From: Henriciella pelagia
GTDB taxonomy: Bacteria > Pseudomonadota > Alphaproteobacteria > Caulobacterales > Hyphomonadaceae
Assembly: GCF_002088945.1 (NCBI RefSeq)
Contig: NZ_NCSU01000007.1
Coordinates: forward strand, 682,001 to 746,000
Length of the DNA: 64,000 nucleotides
Reading direction: 5' to 3'
A program made the translations under genes and the position numbers. Below the pieces are notes generated by a model that was not told the DNA's origin, searched no databases, and saw only the letters and a program-made list of their open reading frames with translations. The number at the start of each line of letters is the position of its first letter. The first letter of the stretch is position 1. Below, piece after piece: positions 26,223-34,028 of this stretch.

Positions 26223-28375
26223 AAAACGAGGCGGATTCCGCCGCGAATATTCCGGCCCGGTGCTGGGACCGTGTCCTTGAGGACGGACGTGGCGTAGCGC
26301 ACGTCCTCATCGGTCACGTTCCGCGCTTCAAGGAAAAGCTCCGTGCCCTCCTGTCCGACACCGACTTCGGCCAGCGAGAAGGCCGTCCTGAGATCGAGCG
26401 TGGTATAGCCGTCGGTTGGAAGTTCGCCCGCGCCCGGCTCATCCTGTTCTGCTGCCACAGTGATGCCCGCGCCCGCGCTCCAGAGACCCCAGTCGGCATC
26501 CAGCGATGCGTTGAAGGTCATCGGAGGAATGAGCGGCAGGTTTCCGCCGCCATCAAGTTCTGCGGAAACGAAGTCGACATTCGCCTCTGCGCGCCAGTCC
26601 GCGCCAAGTGCGCCGTCCATCATGACGTAATCGGCGTAGATCTCGCCGCCCGTGAAGCTCGCATCCTGCTGCACGAAATTGTAGACGGGCAGCTCGTCGA
26701 CCTCATCGACCACGATGCCGTCCACAATCGTTGTGCCCGGCGCCAGATAGATGAAGCCGTCAAACTCGGTGTGGAACAGGTTCGCACCAAATCCAAAGCC
26801 GTTGTCACCGCGCCAGCGGACCGTTCCCTCGAAGGTGACGCCGCGTTCCTTGTCCAGCGTGTCGTCGCCGACTTCATATTGCGCCGTCGCAAGGTGGGCG
26901 CCGTCAGCAAAAAGTTCGCTTTCATTCGGCGCGCGTTCCGTCAAACTGACCTGGCCGCCAATGAAGAGGCCGCTGTCCCAGTGCTGGTGGAGGCCGAACG
27001 ACCCGGAATAGAGGTCGAACTCGCGTGATCCGGCTAGGATATTTTCGAGTTCAGTCGTGTCATAGCGAAGACCGCCTTCCACGCCGAAACCATTGTCCCA
27101 TTCGCGGGTCTGATAGGCGAACAGGCCGGTCGATCTGGTATCAGTCTTCGTGATGAACGCCTCATCCCCAAAGGCATCGAGTGTCTTGTCGAGCATCTGG
27201 ATGCCGACAGCGCCTTCAAAGCCGGCAAAATCCGTTCCGAGCTCGACGCGGCCTTCCGTACCATCGCTTTCATATACGGTGCCCGGTTCGCCGGGCGCTT
27301 CAAACTCGACATGTTCATAGTCGGCGATCGAAACATTGCCGGCAATGCGGGTGAATGGGCCTGCATCAATGTCGGCGCCCGCGCGGATATCGTAACGGGT
27401 CTGTTCTAGGTCGATGAAGGGTGATTCTTCTTCGTGCTCCTCCTCTTCCTCGCCTTCTTCTTCGTCCTCATGCTCATGAGCATGGCTATGGCCGGGCAGG
27501 CCGTAGAGCGCCGTCTGCTGGCGAATCGCAATCCCGACGAAGGCTGAATCGCCAATCCAGGAGAGACCGGCCGCAAGCGAGTCGGTTTCCACGAAGGAAT
27601 TTTCGAGCGTGTCACGAACGTCCTCATGCTCCTCATGGTCTTCCTCCTCGCCTTCCTCTTCTTCGTGCTCCGCCTCTTCAAGGGCATGCAGGCGGGACGA
27701 TTCAGCGAAGCCCGGAATATCGTAATCGTCGAAATCGCGTGTACTGCCGGATAGGGAAAGGACAAAGGGGCCAGCAACAAATTTGGCCTTGGCGCCGCCC
27801 TCGGTGCCGCCATCATTCACGCTGTTGAGCGCCCCATAGGCCTCGCCGGATACGGGCTCGTCCGGGAGGTCTTCTGCGATCAGTCCGTCGATCACATTGA
27901 CCACGCCGCCAATCGCCTGGCCGCCATAGGCCAGTGCGGCCGGCCCGCGAAGGATCTCGATCTTTTCGGCGTCGATCCCGTCCGCGGCCACCTGATGGTC
28001 AGGCGAAGCGGCCGACGCATCAATGACGCCGATGCCATTGGTCAGCACCAGGACACGTTCCGCGCCAAGTCCGCGCAGCACCGGACGGCTCGCCGCCTGT
28101 CCGAAATGGGTGGTGGACACGCCGGGCTGGCTGTCTAGCGAGTTGCCGAGCGAGGCTTGAAGGTTCTGTACGATGTCATCGCGTGAAACAGCCGTGGCAT
28201 TGCCGATCATCTCATCGGTGGAGCGCTGAGGCCCCACACCGGTGACGATGACAGTCGATAGTCTTTCATCGCGTCCATCAGGCGTGTCGGGACTGGATTG
28301 TTGTGCGAGTGCCAGGGGGCAGGTGCCCACAAGCAGGGTTGCCGCAAGCGTGCGGCGCAGGGTCTGGAGTTTCAT
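26219..28375 (-). CDS. TonB-dependent receptor with His/Glu-rich loops, probable zinc receptor
   Basis: A 718-aa outer-membrane receptor with signal peptide (1-24), TonB box STVIVTGVG, plug (RPVLRGLGAERVLVLTNGIG, IEILRGPAALAYGGQAIGGVVNVID split over about 97-162) and barrel ending in GGIRLVF. Two extracellular-type loops at about 230-254 and 295-318 consist almost entirely of His, Glu and Asp (EEAEHEEEEGEEEDHEEHED; HSHAHEHEDEEE), a feature of ZnuD-like zinc receptors. It follows a small His-containing protein gene (28439-28741) with a Zur-like palindrome upstream. Zinc is inferred, not shown. Confidence 0.85.
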   Translation of the reverse strand: MKLQTLRRTLAATLLVGTCPLALAQQSSPDTPDGRDERLSTVIVTGVGPQRSTDEMIGNATAVSRDDIVQNLQASLGNSLDSQPGVSTTHFGQAASRPVLRGLGAERVLVLTNGIGVIDASAASPDHQVAADGIDAEKIEILRGPAALAYGGQAIGGVVNVIDGLIAEDLPDEPVSGEAYGALNSVNDGGTEGGAKAKFVAGPFVLSLSGSTRDFDDYDIPGFAESSRLHALEEAEHEEEEGEEEDHEEHEDVRDTLENSFVETDSLAAGLSWIGDSAFVGIAIRQQTALYGLPGHSHAHEHEDEEEGEEEEEHEEESPFIDLEQTRYDIRAGADIDAGPFTRIAGNVSIADYEHVEFEAPGEPGTVYESDGTEGRVELGTDFAGFEGAVGIQMLDKTLDAFGDEAFITKTDTRSTGLFAYQTREWDNGFGVEGGLRYDTTELENILAGSREFDLYSGSFGLHQHWDSGLFIGGQVSLTERAPNESELFADGAHLATAQYEVGDDTLDKERGVTFEGTVRWRGDNGFGFGANLFHTEFDGFIYLAPGTTIVDGIVVDEVDELPVYNFVQQDASFTGGEIYADYVMMDGALGADWRAEANVDFVSAELDGGGNLPLIPPMTFNASLDADWGLWSAGAGITVAAEQDEPGAGELPTDGYTTLDLRTAFSLAEVGVGQEGTELFLEARNVTDEDVRYATSVLKDTVPAPGRNIRGGIRLVF

Positions 28376-28438
28376 CAGGGTGTCTTTCTTCTATCAACAG
28401 GAATATCGCCCGCGCCGGTTGGCGGGGCGTTTGAACGA

Positions 28439-28741
28439 CTATTGAAGGAAGACGGGCGGACTTCGCGGCGGTGGGGCACGGCCGGGTGGACGCGACCAGG
28501 CGCGATAATCCGAGACGGGCTGTTCAGTGGTCCCGAAAAAGCGCGGTGGTTCCGGCAGGTCCGGTGAGAGCGGCAGCGGCGCAACATCATGCGCAACGGC
28601 CTTCAGGTCACAGCTGATGCCATAATGGTCGTGCGGTTGGTCGCCATGCGCTGCAGCGTCGAACAAGGCAGCGCCCTGCACCCACAGGAAGAGGGCGGCA
28701 ATCGCGGCCTTGACCATGAAAGACGTTGAACTCACGCGCAT
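28439..28741 (-). CDS. Small exported protein of the metal-receptor operon
   Basis: 100 aa from ATG 28741: an N-terminal signal or membrane helix (MVKAAIAALFLWVQGAALFD), then a His/Asp-containing segment (AAAHGDQPHDHYGISCDLK) and a proline-rich tail. It resembles the short DUF2946-type proteins found next to metal transport genes, but I am not certain of the family. An upstream in-frame ATG at 28777 would add 12 residues; none of the candidate starts has a strong Shine-Dalgarno. It lies 63 bases before the His-rich TonB receptor, so the two probably form an operon. Confidence 0.6.
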   Translation of the reverse strand: MRVSSTSFMVKAAIAALFLWVQGAALFDAAAHGDQPHDHYGISCDLKAVAHDVAPLPLSPDLPEPPRFFGTTEQPVSDYRAWSRPPGRAPPPRSPPVFLQ

Positions 28742-28743
28742 GG

Positions 28744-28758
28744 GGTTATGAAGTAACA
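28744..28758. promoter_or_regulatory. Zur-like palindrome upstream of the metal-receptor operon
   Basis: GGTTATGAAGTAACA contains GTTA-N5-TAAC. On the minus strand, TGTTACTTCATAACC matches about 10 of 15 positions of the alphaproteobacterial Zur palindrome (TGTTATAATATAACA) as I remember it. It sits very close to the proposed start codon at 28741. Weak on its own; more credible because both flanking genes look zinc-related. Confidence 0.35.
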
Positions 28759-28800
28759 ACTCGTATTGCTGGCGCAAGTTCGGAATTTCGCATCTCCTGC

Positions 28801-28832
28801 AAAAAAAGCCCCGCGATGTCTCGCGGGGCTTT
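28801..28832 (-). terminator. Rho-independent terminator of the serine protease gene
   Basis: Stem GCCCCGCGA / TCGCGGGGC (28808-28816 and 28821-28829) with loop TGTC and flanking AAA/TTT. On the minus strand it is followed by seven T. It lies 27 bases beyond the protease stop and faces the start of the next minus-strand operon. Confidence 0.92.
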
Positions 28833-28858
28833 GTCGAATTGAGAGGGCGGCACTGAGC

Positions 28859-30337
28859 CTAGCAGCCGTCGACCGAGATGCCGGCCTGACCGTCGCCGGT
28901 GAGTACGTTATTGAAAGGGGTCGATACGGCTTCATCGAACACACATTGCGCCGACGTTCCGTTCAGTTTTGGCCCAGCCATGCCGGGTGAGCCATTATAG
29001 CCCCAGGAATTGACGGAAATGATGGGCCCGGTTCCATTGCTAAGTGGCTGGATCCAGGGGCCGCCTGACGATCCGCCGGACAGGCCGCAGCCTGGCAGCC
29101 ACCAGTTATCAGAGCCTTCGGTCGTCATGTCTTCGGCGCAGTACATGAAATACGGATCGTCCGAATAGGAATAGCCGAGCGCATGGGTAAAGTCTGCGGA
29201 CGTCGCACCATCATTGCCGTCATTGACGGCGGGTGGACTGAAGTCGATGCCGAGGCTTCCGACGGCAGTATCCAGGGCATCGGACGTCGATGCGCTGCCG
29301 GAGTGTGCGCCGCTATCCTCCACGACGTAGTATGCGTAGTCCCAAGGAATATTGTCCGGGAAGGAGCGGGTAGTCCAGTTGACGTCTACCGCACCGAATG
29401 TGGGTGCCCAGCAGCCGACCGGATCATTCGCACAATTGGTGTCAGTACCGCTGCCCGTCGTCTGGTCCTGATTCGGGATGAAGAGTACGTTGCGGGCGAA
29501 TTTCTTGCTCACATCATCGAACACGCAGTGGGCGGCTGTGATGATGACGGAACGGCTGGATGCTCCATCGGTCGCAACCGTGCCAGAGCAGACATAGGCG
29601 GCCCAGCGCGTGCCACGGCGATTGGTCGGCATTTCGTAGAGCAGGCGCCCCGTCACGTCTTGTATCGGCCCGCCGTCGCTCCAGCGCTCGTTGGCGACTG
29701 TATCCCCACCCGGACCAGGGTCTCCGCCGCCGCCGACCGTGAACGCATAAGAACTGGATGTGGCGGAATTGCCGCCGCGTTTTGCGGTGTCGGTTGCCGT
29801 TACCGTCCAACTTCCCGGGCCGGTTGGGAACCCGGACAGGCTTACCTCATAGGTATCGCCGCCGACCAGCGTGCCGGAAAAGCTCTGCGAGCCTCCCGTG
29901 TAGTTGATGTTGAAGGTCACGGATTTTACGCCGCTCGCATCCGTCACTTCGGCGGAAAAGACCTGAGCTGTTCCTATCGTTGCCCCATCTGATGGCGACC
30001 GGCCCGATATTGTGGGAGGCGTGGTGTCATTGTTGGAGGGTGGTTTGGCCTGCGGTGCCGGTGCTGGCTTGACCGCTTTGACCTTCAGTTCATAGGGACG
30101 ATTGTGGCCGTGGCCTCGCAAAACGCCGTTGGCGTCGCGCATATAGGCAACGCCCCTGTGGTCAAGGACCAGGTCGCGGGGAATCGCGCTGTCGATCCGT
30201 TCCTGCGTCCAGTGCGCGAAGACACCATTTGCGCGGGCGTTCGGATTGGCGTTCTCACTCTGAGCGTTAGCTGCAAAGCCGCACAGGGTCACAGATATGG
30301 CAGCTGCACCGAGCAGCCGTCCGGTTGTAAACGTCAT
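28859..30337 (-). CDS. Secreted trypsin-like serine protease with Ig-like domain
   Basis: A 492-aa exported protein. It has a signal peptide (1-25, AANAQ), a Pro-rich segment (APAPQAKPPSNNDTTPP), a beta-sandwich Ig-like domain (about 105-195, SPSDGATIGTAQVFSAEVTD), a glycine linker, then an S1-type protease domain. The catalytic triad is visible: His in VIITAAHCVFDD, Asp in NIPWDYAYYVVED and Ser in GLSGGSSGGPWIQPL. Paired cysteines are frequent, as expected outside the cytoplasm. AGGGGAG precedes the ATG. Substrate unknown. Confidence 0.88.
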   Translation of the reverse strand: MTFTTGRLLGAAAISVTLCGFAANAQSENANPNARANGVFAHWTQERIDSAIPRDLVLDHRGVAYMRDANGVLRGHGHNRPYELKVKAVKPAPAPQAKPPSNNDTTPPTISGRSPSDGATIGTAQVFSAEVTDASGVKSVTFNINYTGGSQSFSGTLVGGDTYEVSLSGFPTGPGSWTVTATDTAKRGGNSATSSSYAFTVGGGGDPGPGGDTVANERWSDGGPIQDVTGRLLYEMPTNRRGTRWAAYVCSGTVATDGASSRSVIITAAHCVFDDVSKKFARNVLFIPNQDQTTGSGTDTNCANDPVGCWAPTFGAVDVNWTTRSFPDNIPWDYAYYVVEDSGAHSGSASTSDALDTAVGSLGIDFSPPAVNDGNDGATSADFTHALGYSYSDDPYFMYCAEDMTTEGSDNWWLPGCGLSGGSSGGPWIQPLSNGTGPIISVNSWGYNGSPGMAGPKLNGTSAQCVFDEAVSTPFNNVLTGDGQAGISVDGC

Positions 30338-30610
30338 GGAATACTCCCCTTCTGTGCGACCCTGACTGACGCCTTGAGCCGCAGTGAAGCTGGCAGTTGA
30401 TGTGCGCGATTGATGCGTGTCAACGGTCCCAAGTCATGACAATTTGTAATCTAGAGGTTTGCAAAGTCGTGGATCGGGACGGGTTTTGCAAAAACGTTCC
30501 GTTTTCTAGAGCGGATTGTAAGAAAGCGGAAGAATATTGCCGTGGAATAGGATACCGAGACGCCGATATTTCATTTCAACGGAAACCGTTTGCGTCCGCG
30601 CCGGCCGACT
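30338..30610. other. Intergenic region, no supported gene
   Basis: 273 bases between two minus-strand genes. An 82-codon plus-strand frame (30397-30645) has no recognisable domain or Shine-Dalgarno and runs into the next gene, so I do not call it. The stretch is AT-richer than its surroundings and contains CTAGAG twice (about 30452 and 30508). Presumably it holds the protease promoter. Confidence 0.4.
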
Positions 30611-31273
30611 TCATCGGGCGCTGGATTGAGAAGGATCGGAGATGAATGTGTCTAGAACCTCCACTTCCTTCGCGAGCGGATGCAGCGAAAGGTCGGACAG
30701 GGCGATGTAGGTGCGGCCCATGGACCGGCTCTTGTCGGGTATGGCATCGCGCCTGAGCGCGATGGACATGCCGCGCCAGACGAGTTCAGTGCAATAGAGA
30801 TTGTTCTCGCTCTCGATCGAGTATCCGCGATCAAATGGTATGCGCGCCCTTGCTTGCGCGTCCACCCACTCCACCATGCGCTGGCGCGCGTCGCCATCCA
30901 TGTCGAGGCGGTAAAGCCCTGCCTGGTCGACATCGCTGAGAAATGTCTCGAGGGAGACGGCGCGGACTTCTCCAATTTCCTCGCCGGGGGCGCCATCGCC
31001 GGTATCGGCGTGTACAACGAGGATCGGCGCGCAGCATGTTTCAGGCACGTGCGTGACGATCCCGACATGGCCCCAGCGCTTGTCACCGGTTGACCAGCGC
31101 GCGGCAAGTTCGGTCCAGACCGCTGTGCTCGCCCCCTTGAAGAGGAGGTCGCCCTCCTGGGCGATGGGTGAGATGGCATCCAGCATGGCGCTGGTCCGGC
31201 CTGGGTCGGTTTCAGCGCTGCCCTGCCACGTTGTGGCCAGGAGGCCGAGCAGGATTATCGTTTGGCGAAACAC
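30611..31273 (-). CDS. YiiX/YebB-like NlpC/P60-fold cysteine hydrolase, exported
   Basis: 220 aa from GTG 31273. A signal peptide (ILLGLLATTWQGSA) is followed by a circularly permuted NlpC/P60 domain: FKGASTAVWTELAARWS, the catalytic-type His in RWGHVGIVTHV and the catalytic-type Cys in NLYCTELVWRG. The family includes YiiX-like putative amidases acting on peptidoglycan or lipids. The frame is open further upstream, but that part lies inside the preceding lipoprotein gene; the GTG start overlaps that gene by 19 bases. The Shine-Dalgarno is weak, so expression may depend on coupling. Confidence 0.75.
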   Translation of the reverse strand: MFRQTIILLGLLATTWQGSAETDPGRTSAMLDAISPIAQEGDLLFKGASTAVWTELAARWSTGDKRWGHVGIVTHVPETCCAPILVVHADTGDGAPGEEIGEVRAVSLETFLSDVDQAGLYRLDMDGDARQRMVEWVDAQARARIPFDRGYSIESENNLYCTELVWRGMSIALRRDAIPDKSRSMGRTYIALSDLSLHPLAKEVEVLDTFISDPSQSSAR

Positions 31274-31635
31274 GTATTGACCGAATTGGACGATGGAACG
31301 CTGATCTTGCTGCGAGCCTCCTCCAGACCTTCGGCAAAGGTTGCGCCCTTGTTGATCGCCGCAGCGATGGCCTTCGCGTCCTTGATCGGCATTGGTGCGC
31401 CGGAATAGGACGAGTTTTCGTCGGACCAGAGCGGCGTCGTGATCCGCCCGGCGACGCATTCGCACGTCCCCAGATCATAATCATAGTCGCCGGCGGCGCG
31501 TGACCGGCGGATGGAGCCGTCACAACCGGAAAGTGCGCGCGCCTGAATGTCGGCGAGGCGTTCTGGCTCGGTGCTTGCACAGGCTGGCACAAGACAGCAG
31601 CCGGCAATGATGGCGGCGGCAAAGTGAAGTTTCAT
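31255..31635 (-). CDS. Small lipoprotein of unknown function
   Basis: 126 aa. The signal ends in a lipobox (CLVPAC|AST, Cys at about 19). The mature part has several cysteines (ALSGCDGSIR, LGTCECVAG, NTCFAKR) and no family I recognise. GAGGGG precedes ATG 31635. It overlaps the YiiX-like hydrolase by 19 bases, so it is probably its partner or co-regulated. Confidence 0.65.
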   Translation of the reverse strand: MKLHFAAAIIAGCCLVPACASTEPERLADIQARALSGCDGSIRRSRAAGDYDYDLGTCECVAGRITTPLWSDENSSYSGAPMPIKDAKAIAAAINKGATFAEGLEEARSKISVPSSNSVNTCFAKR

Positions 31636-31926
31636 GGCGTCCCCTCAAACGTAATGAGGGCTACAGGAATAGACCCCGCAGACGCGGGACGCAATCGACC
31701 AGGACAAGGGATGGTTAAAGAAAAATCGGCACGCGTTAACCTTATTTTTGACGCACCTGACAGGCTAGAATCGGCGAAAATACAACAGTCGGGAACCAAA
31801 ATGCGTGTGTGGAATTAAAACTATGTAGGTTAAGCATGAATACCCGGACCAGGGACTCGGAAGGGGTTTGTGTTCATGTTAAGTTAAACGTGTAGGGTCA
31901 GGCTTTCCCCAGAGTACGGGGAGAAA
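31636..31926. promoter_or_regulatory. Divergent intergenic region rich in TTAA motifs
   Basis: 291 bases between the small lipoprotein gene and the plus-strand LpxR-like gene. It is AT-rich, with TTAA at about 31712, 31737, 31815, 31832, 31880 and 31885. Some are embedded in TTAACC or TTAAG contexts like CtrA half-sites, but none forms a clean TTAA-N7-TTAA. A 64-codon frame at 31624-31818 overlaps the gene start and looks spurious. Confidence 0.4.
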
Positions 31927-32736
31927 ATGACCGTGAGAGGTGTCAGGAAAGCCATGTTGATCGCTGCTTCAACATTTGCGTTTATCGGCTGTCAGGGGTG
32001 CCAGCAGGTCCCGGAGCTGCGGTCTCACGCGCCTATCAACCGGTTCGAGGCCGTCTCCGGCCAGGACCGCCCTCTCCCTCTGGTTGATGCCGAATCAAAG
32101 CTCGCCTTCCAGAGATCTGAGACAACGAATGTTGAAGGCTTGTCATTGGCACCGGTGCCTTCGGGCGTGCCGGCCCTGAACATTGATTTCGCGACCGCCG
32201 GCCAGCTTTCCACCATGCGCATCTCCAATGCGCAGGGTATCCGTAACTTCGAAGGCCGCCGCGCGGCTTCCAACCTCACCAATCCAGTCCGCAATGTACG
32301 CGACTTTGGGGCGTCGCTAGCCTTTTCAGCAGCTGACGCGCAGACCGGCCTCGGCTTTGACCTCGGCTTTGTTCCCCGTGTGAGCGTTTCGACAGATGGT
32401 CAGTTCGAACAGCGCCGCGTTGGTGGTGAACTCCGCATCGGTCAGAATTTCGACCAGCGGGGCAAGGACGTCGAAGCCACCGGCTGGTACCTGTTTGCAG
32501 GCGCGGATGGCGAAGCGCTCGTCTACGAGCCTGACCAGGACCGCAATTTCACCAATCGCATGGCGCTTCGCGACCAGGTCACGGTTGGCGACATGCAGGC
32601 CGGCGTTTCCTTTACCCGCGGCGATGGCCAGCTTTCACTGAGCTATATCCGGCGGGAAGTTGAATATCGCGAGCGTGGCGTGCGCGGCGAGGAAACCGAA
32701 GATTTCGCTGGTGTCAGCTTCACCATCCGCAAATAA
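31927..32736 (+). CDS. LpxR-related outer-membrane protein, short paralogue
   Basis: 269 aa. An N-terminal membrane segment with cysteines (FIGCQGCQ; possible lipobox), then a beta-rich region. Its C-terminal half aligns by eye with the next gene product: GWYLFAGADGEALVYEPDQD against GYLFAGVDSRFVFRDMFLDG, VGDMQAGVSFTRGD against VGDIQAGAAVHISN, and LSYIRREVEYRERG against FTYVHRTEEFARQD. The N-terminal LpxR catalytic region (ENDLFGGTDRNYTNG) is not found here, so it may be a divergent or inactive relative. GGGGAG precedes the ATG. Confidence 0.65.
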   Translation: MTVRGVRKAMLIAASTFAFIGCQGCQQVPELRSHAPINRFEAVSGQDRPLPLVDAESKLAFQRSETTNVEGLSLAPVPSGVPALNIDFATAGQLSTMRISNAQGIRNFEGRRAASNLTNPVRNVRDFGASLAFSAADAQTGLGFDLGFVPRVSVSTDGQFEQRRVGGELRIGQNFDQRGKDVEATGWYLFAGADGEALVYEPDQDRNFTNRMALRDQVTVGDMQAGVSFTRGDGQLSLSYIRREVEYRERGVRGEETEDFAGVSFTIRK

Positions 32737-32881
32737 GGCCGGCGCGGACGTGCCACTGCCTTCGCAGGCTGGACGCGATTCTGTCACAAAATGACCACAG
32801 CCAATGTCAGCATTGTAAGCTGACGGGTCGTATGCATGAGCGCTATAGCGCTGCACACCAATCTTTCAGTGCGCACCGCTC

Positions 32882-33913
32882 ATGCCTTCACGCCACATCC
32901 TGATTTCCGTCCTGTCCGCAGGGATGCTGTACACAACAGGCAGTGCGACTGCGCAGGGTGTCGAGGTGCCCGAAGATGCGCCGTCCTACCTGCTCAATCG
33001 CGGCGTCTGGTCGGTTACTTCCGAGAATGACCTCTTTGGCGGTACTGACCGCAACTACACAAATGGCCTTCGGATTGAGCGCGTGTCGCCGGCCAATCAT
33101 GTCTCGCCGGTGCTGCGCTGGGCCGCCGATCAGCTGCCTTTCCTGGATCTTGACCGCAAACGCCTGCGCCAGGGGCTTGCTCTATCGCACGCCATTTTCA
33201 CGCCGGAAGACATTACGGCCACCGTGCCAGACCCGGACGACCGGCCTTATGCGGGCTGGCTTTACATGTCGGGCACTGCCGTCGCGTCGGATGACCACAT
33301 TCAGGATAGCCTGCAGCTCAATCTCGGCGTGGTCGGCCCATCCGCGGCAGGTGATTACGTCCAGAGCCAGTGGCATGACCTCATCAACTACCAGAAGCCG
33401 ATGGGCTGGGACTATCAGCTGAAGGACGAAATCGGCATCGAGCTTGTGGCGCAACGTATGGCTCTGTTTGACGGGCCCAGCCTGCCTTTCGGAATAGAGA
33501 CTGACTACGGCGTGTATGGCGGCGGCGCGCTTGGCAATGTGCGCACCTATGCTGGCACAGGCCTTGTTGGCCGCATCGGCTGGGATCTCGAATCTGACTT
33601 TGGGCCGCCGCGCATCCGACCGGCCCTGACGGGGGCCGGCACCTTCTCGCCTGCCCAGGCCTTCGGTGGCTACCTCTTTGCTGGCGTTGATTCGCGCTTT
33701 GTCTTCCGCGACATGTTCCTTGATGGCAATGCGTTCAGGGATGGCGCGCGTGTCGCTGATCGCAACAAGGTTGTCGGCGACATCCAGGCGGGGGCGGCGG
33801 TCCATATCTCCAATGTGCAATTGGCTTTTACCTATGTGCACCGCACTGAGGAGTTTGCGCGTCAGGACGGCGCACAACGTTTCGGTGCCGTTTCCGTCTC
33901 GATTGCCTACTAG
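32882..33913 (+). CDS. LpxR-family lipid A 3'-O-deacylase (DUF2219)
   Basis: A 343-aa outer-membrane barrel enzyme of the LpxR family, which removes the 3'-acyloxyacyl chain of lipid A. It has a signal peptide (1-24), the family motif SENDLFGGTDRNYTNGLRIE with the conserved Asn/Asp/Arg-type residues, DDRPYAGWLYMS, and a C-terminal beta strand ending SIAY. 145 bases separate it from its shorter paralogue. The Shine-Dalgarno is poor. Whether it acts on lipid A in this organism is inferred from the family. Confidence 0.85.
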   Translation: MPSRHILISVLSAGMLYTTGSATAQGVEVPEDAPSYLLNRGVWSVTSENDLFGGTDRNYTNGLRIERVSPANHVSPVLRWAADQLPFLDLDRKRLRQGLALSHAIFTPEDITATVPDPDDRPYAGWLYMSGTAVASDDHIQDSLQLNLGVVGPSAAGDYVQSQWHDLINYQKPMGWDYQLKDEIGIELVAQRMALFDGPSLPFGIETDYGVYGGGALGNVRTYAGTGLVGRIGWDLESDFGPPRIRPALTGAGTFSPAQAFGGYLFAGVDSRFVFRDMFLDGNAFRDGARVADRNKVVGDIQAGAAVHISNVQLAFTYVHRTEEFARQDGAQRFGAVSVSIAY

Positions 33914-34028
33914 TCCACAGCCCTCCCATTCGCTGTGGAAAGCGTTAACCAGTGACAGTATATATCTTGCGGTTAATGGATAGTTTTGGCACTATATGTG
34001 GTGCTGATGAGACAGAAAGGGCATCCCC
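33914..34028 (+). promoter_or_regulatory. nrdB promoter region with two NrdR-box-like sites
   Basis: Two ATAT-centred sites lie about 32 bases apart centre to centre: AGTATATATCTTGCGG (33957-33972, weak left half) and GCACTATATGTGGTGC (33989-34004, symmetrical GCAC/GTGC ends). A spacing of about three helical turns is what NrdR operators use. A hairpin TCCACAG/CTGTGGA (33914-33939) without a T run directly follows the LpxR gene. Confidence 0.6.

Noticed and set aside
30397-30645. An 82-codon plus-strand frame after the protease promoter
   Set aside because: No Shine-Dalgarno, no domain, and it overlaps the end of the convergent hydrolase gene.
31624-31818. A 64-codon plus-strand frame in the divergent region
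   Set aside because: It overlaps the start of the small lipoprotein gene and has no coding features.
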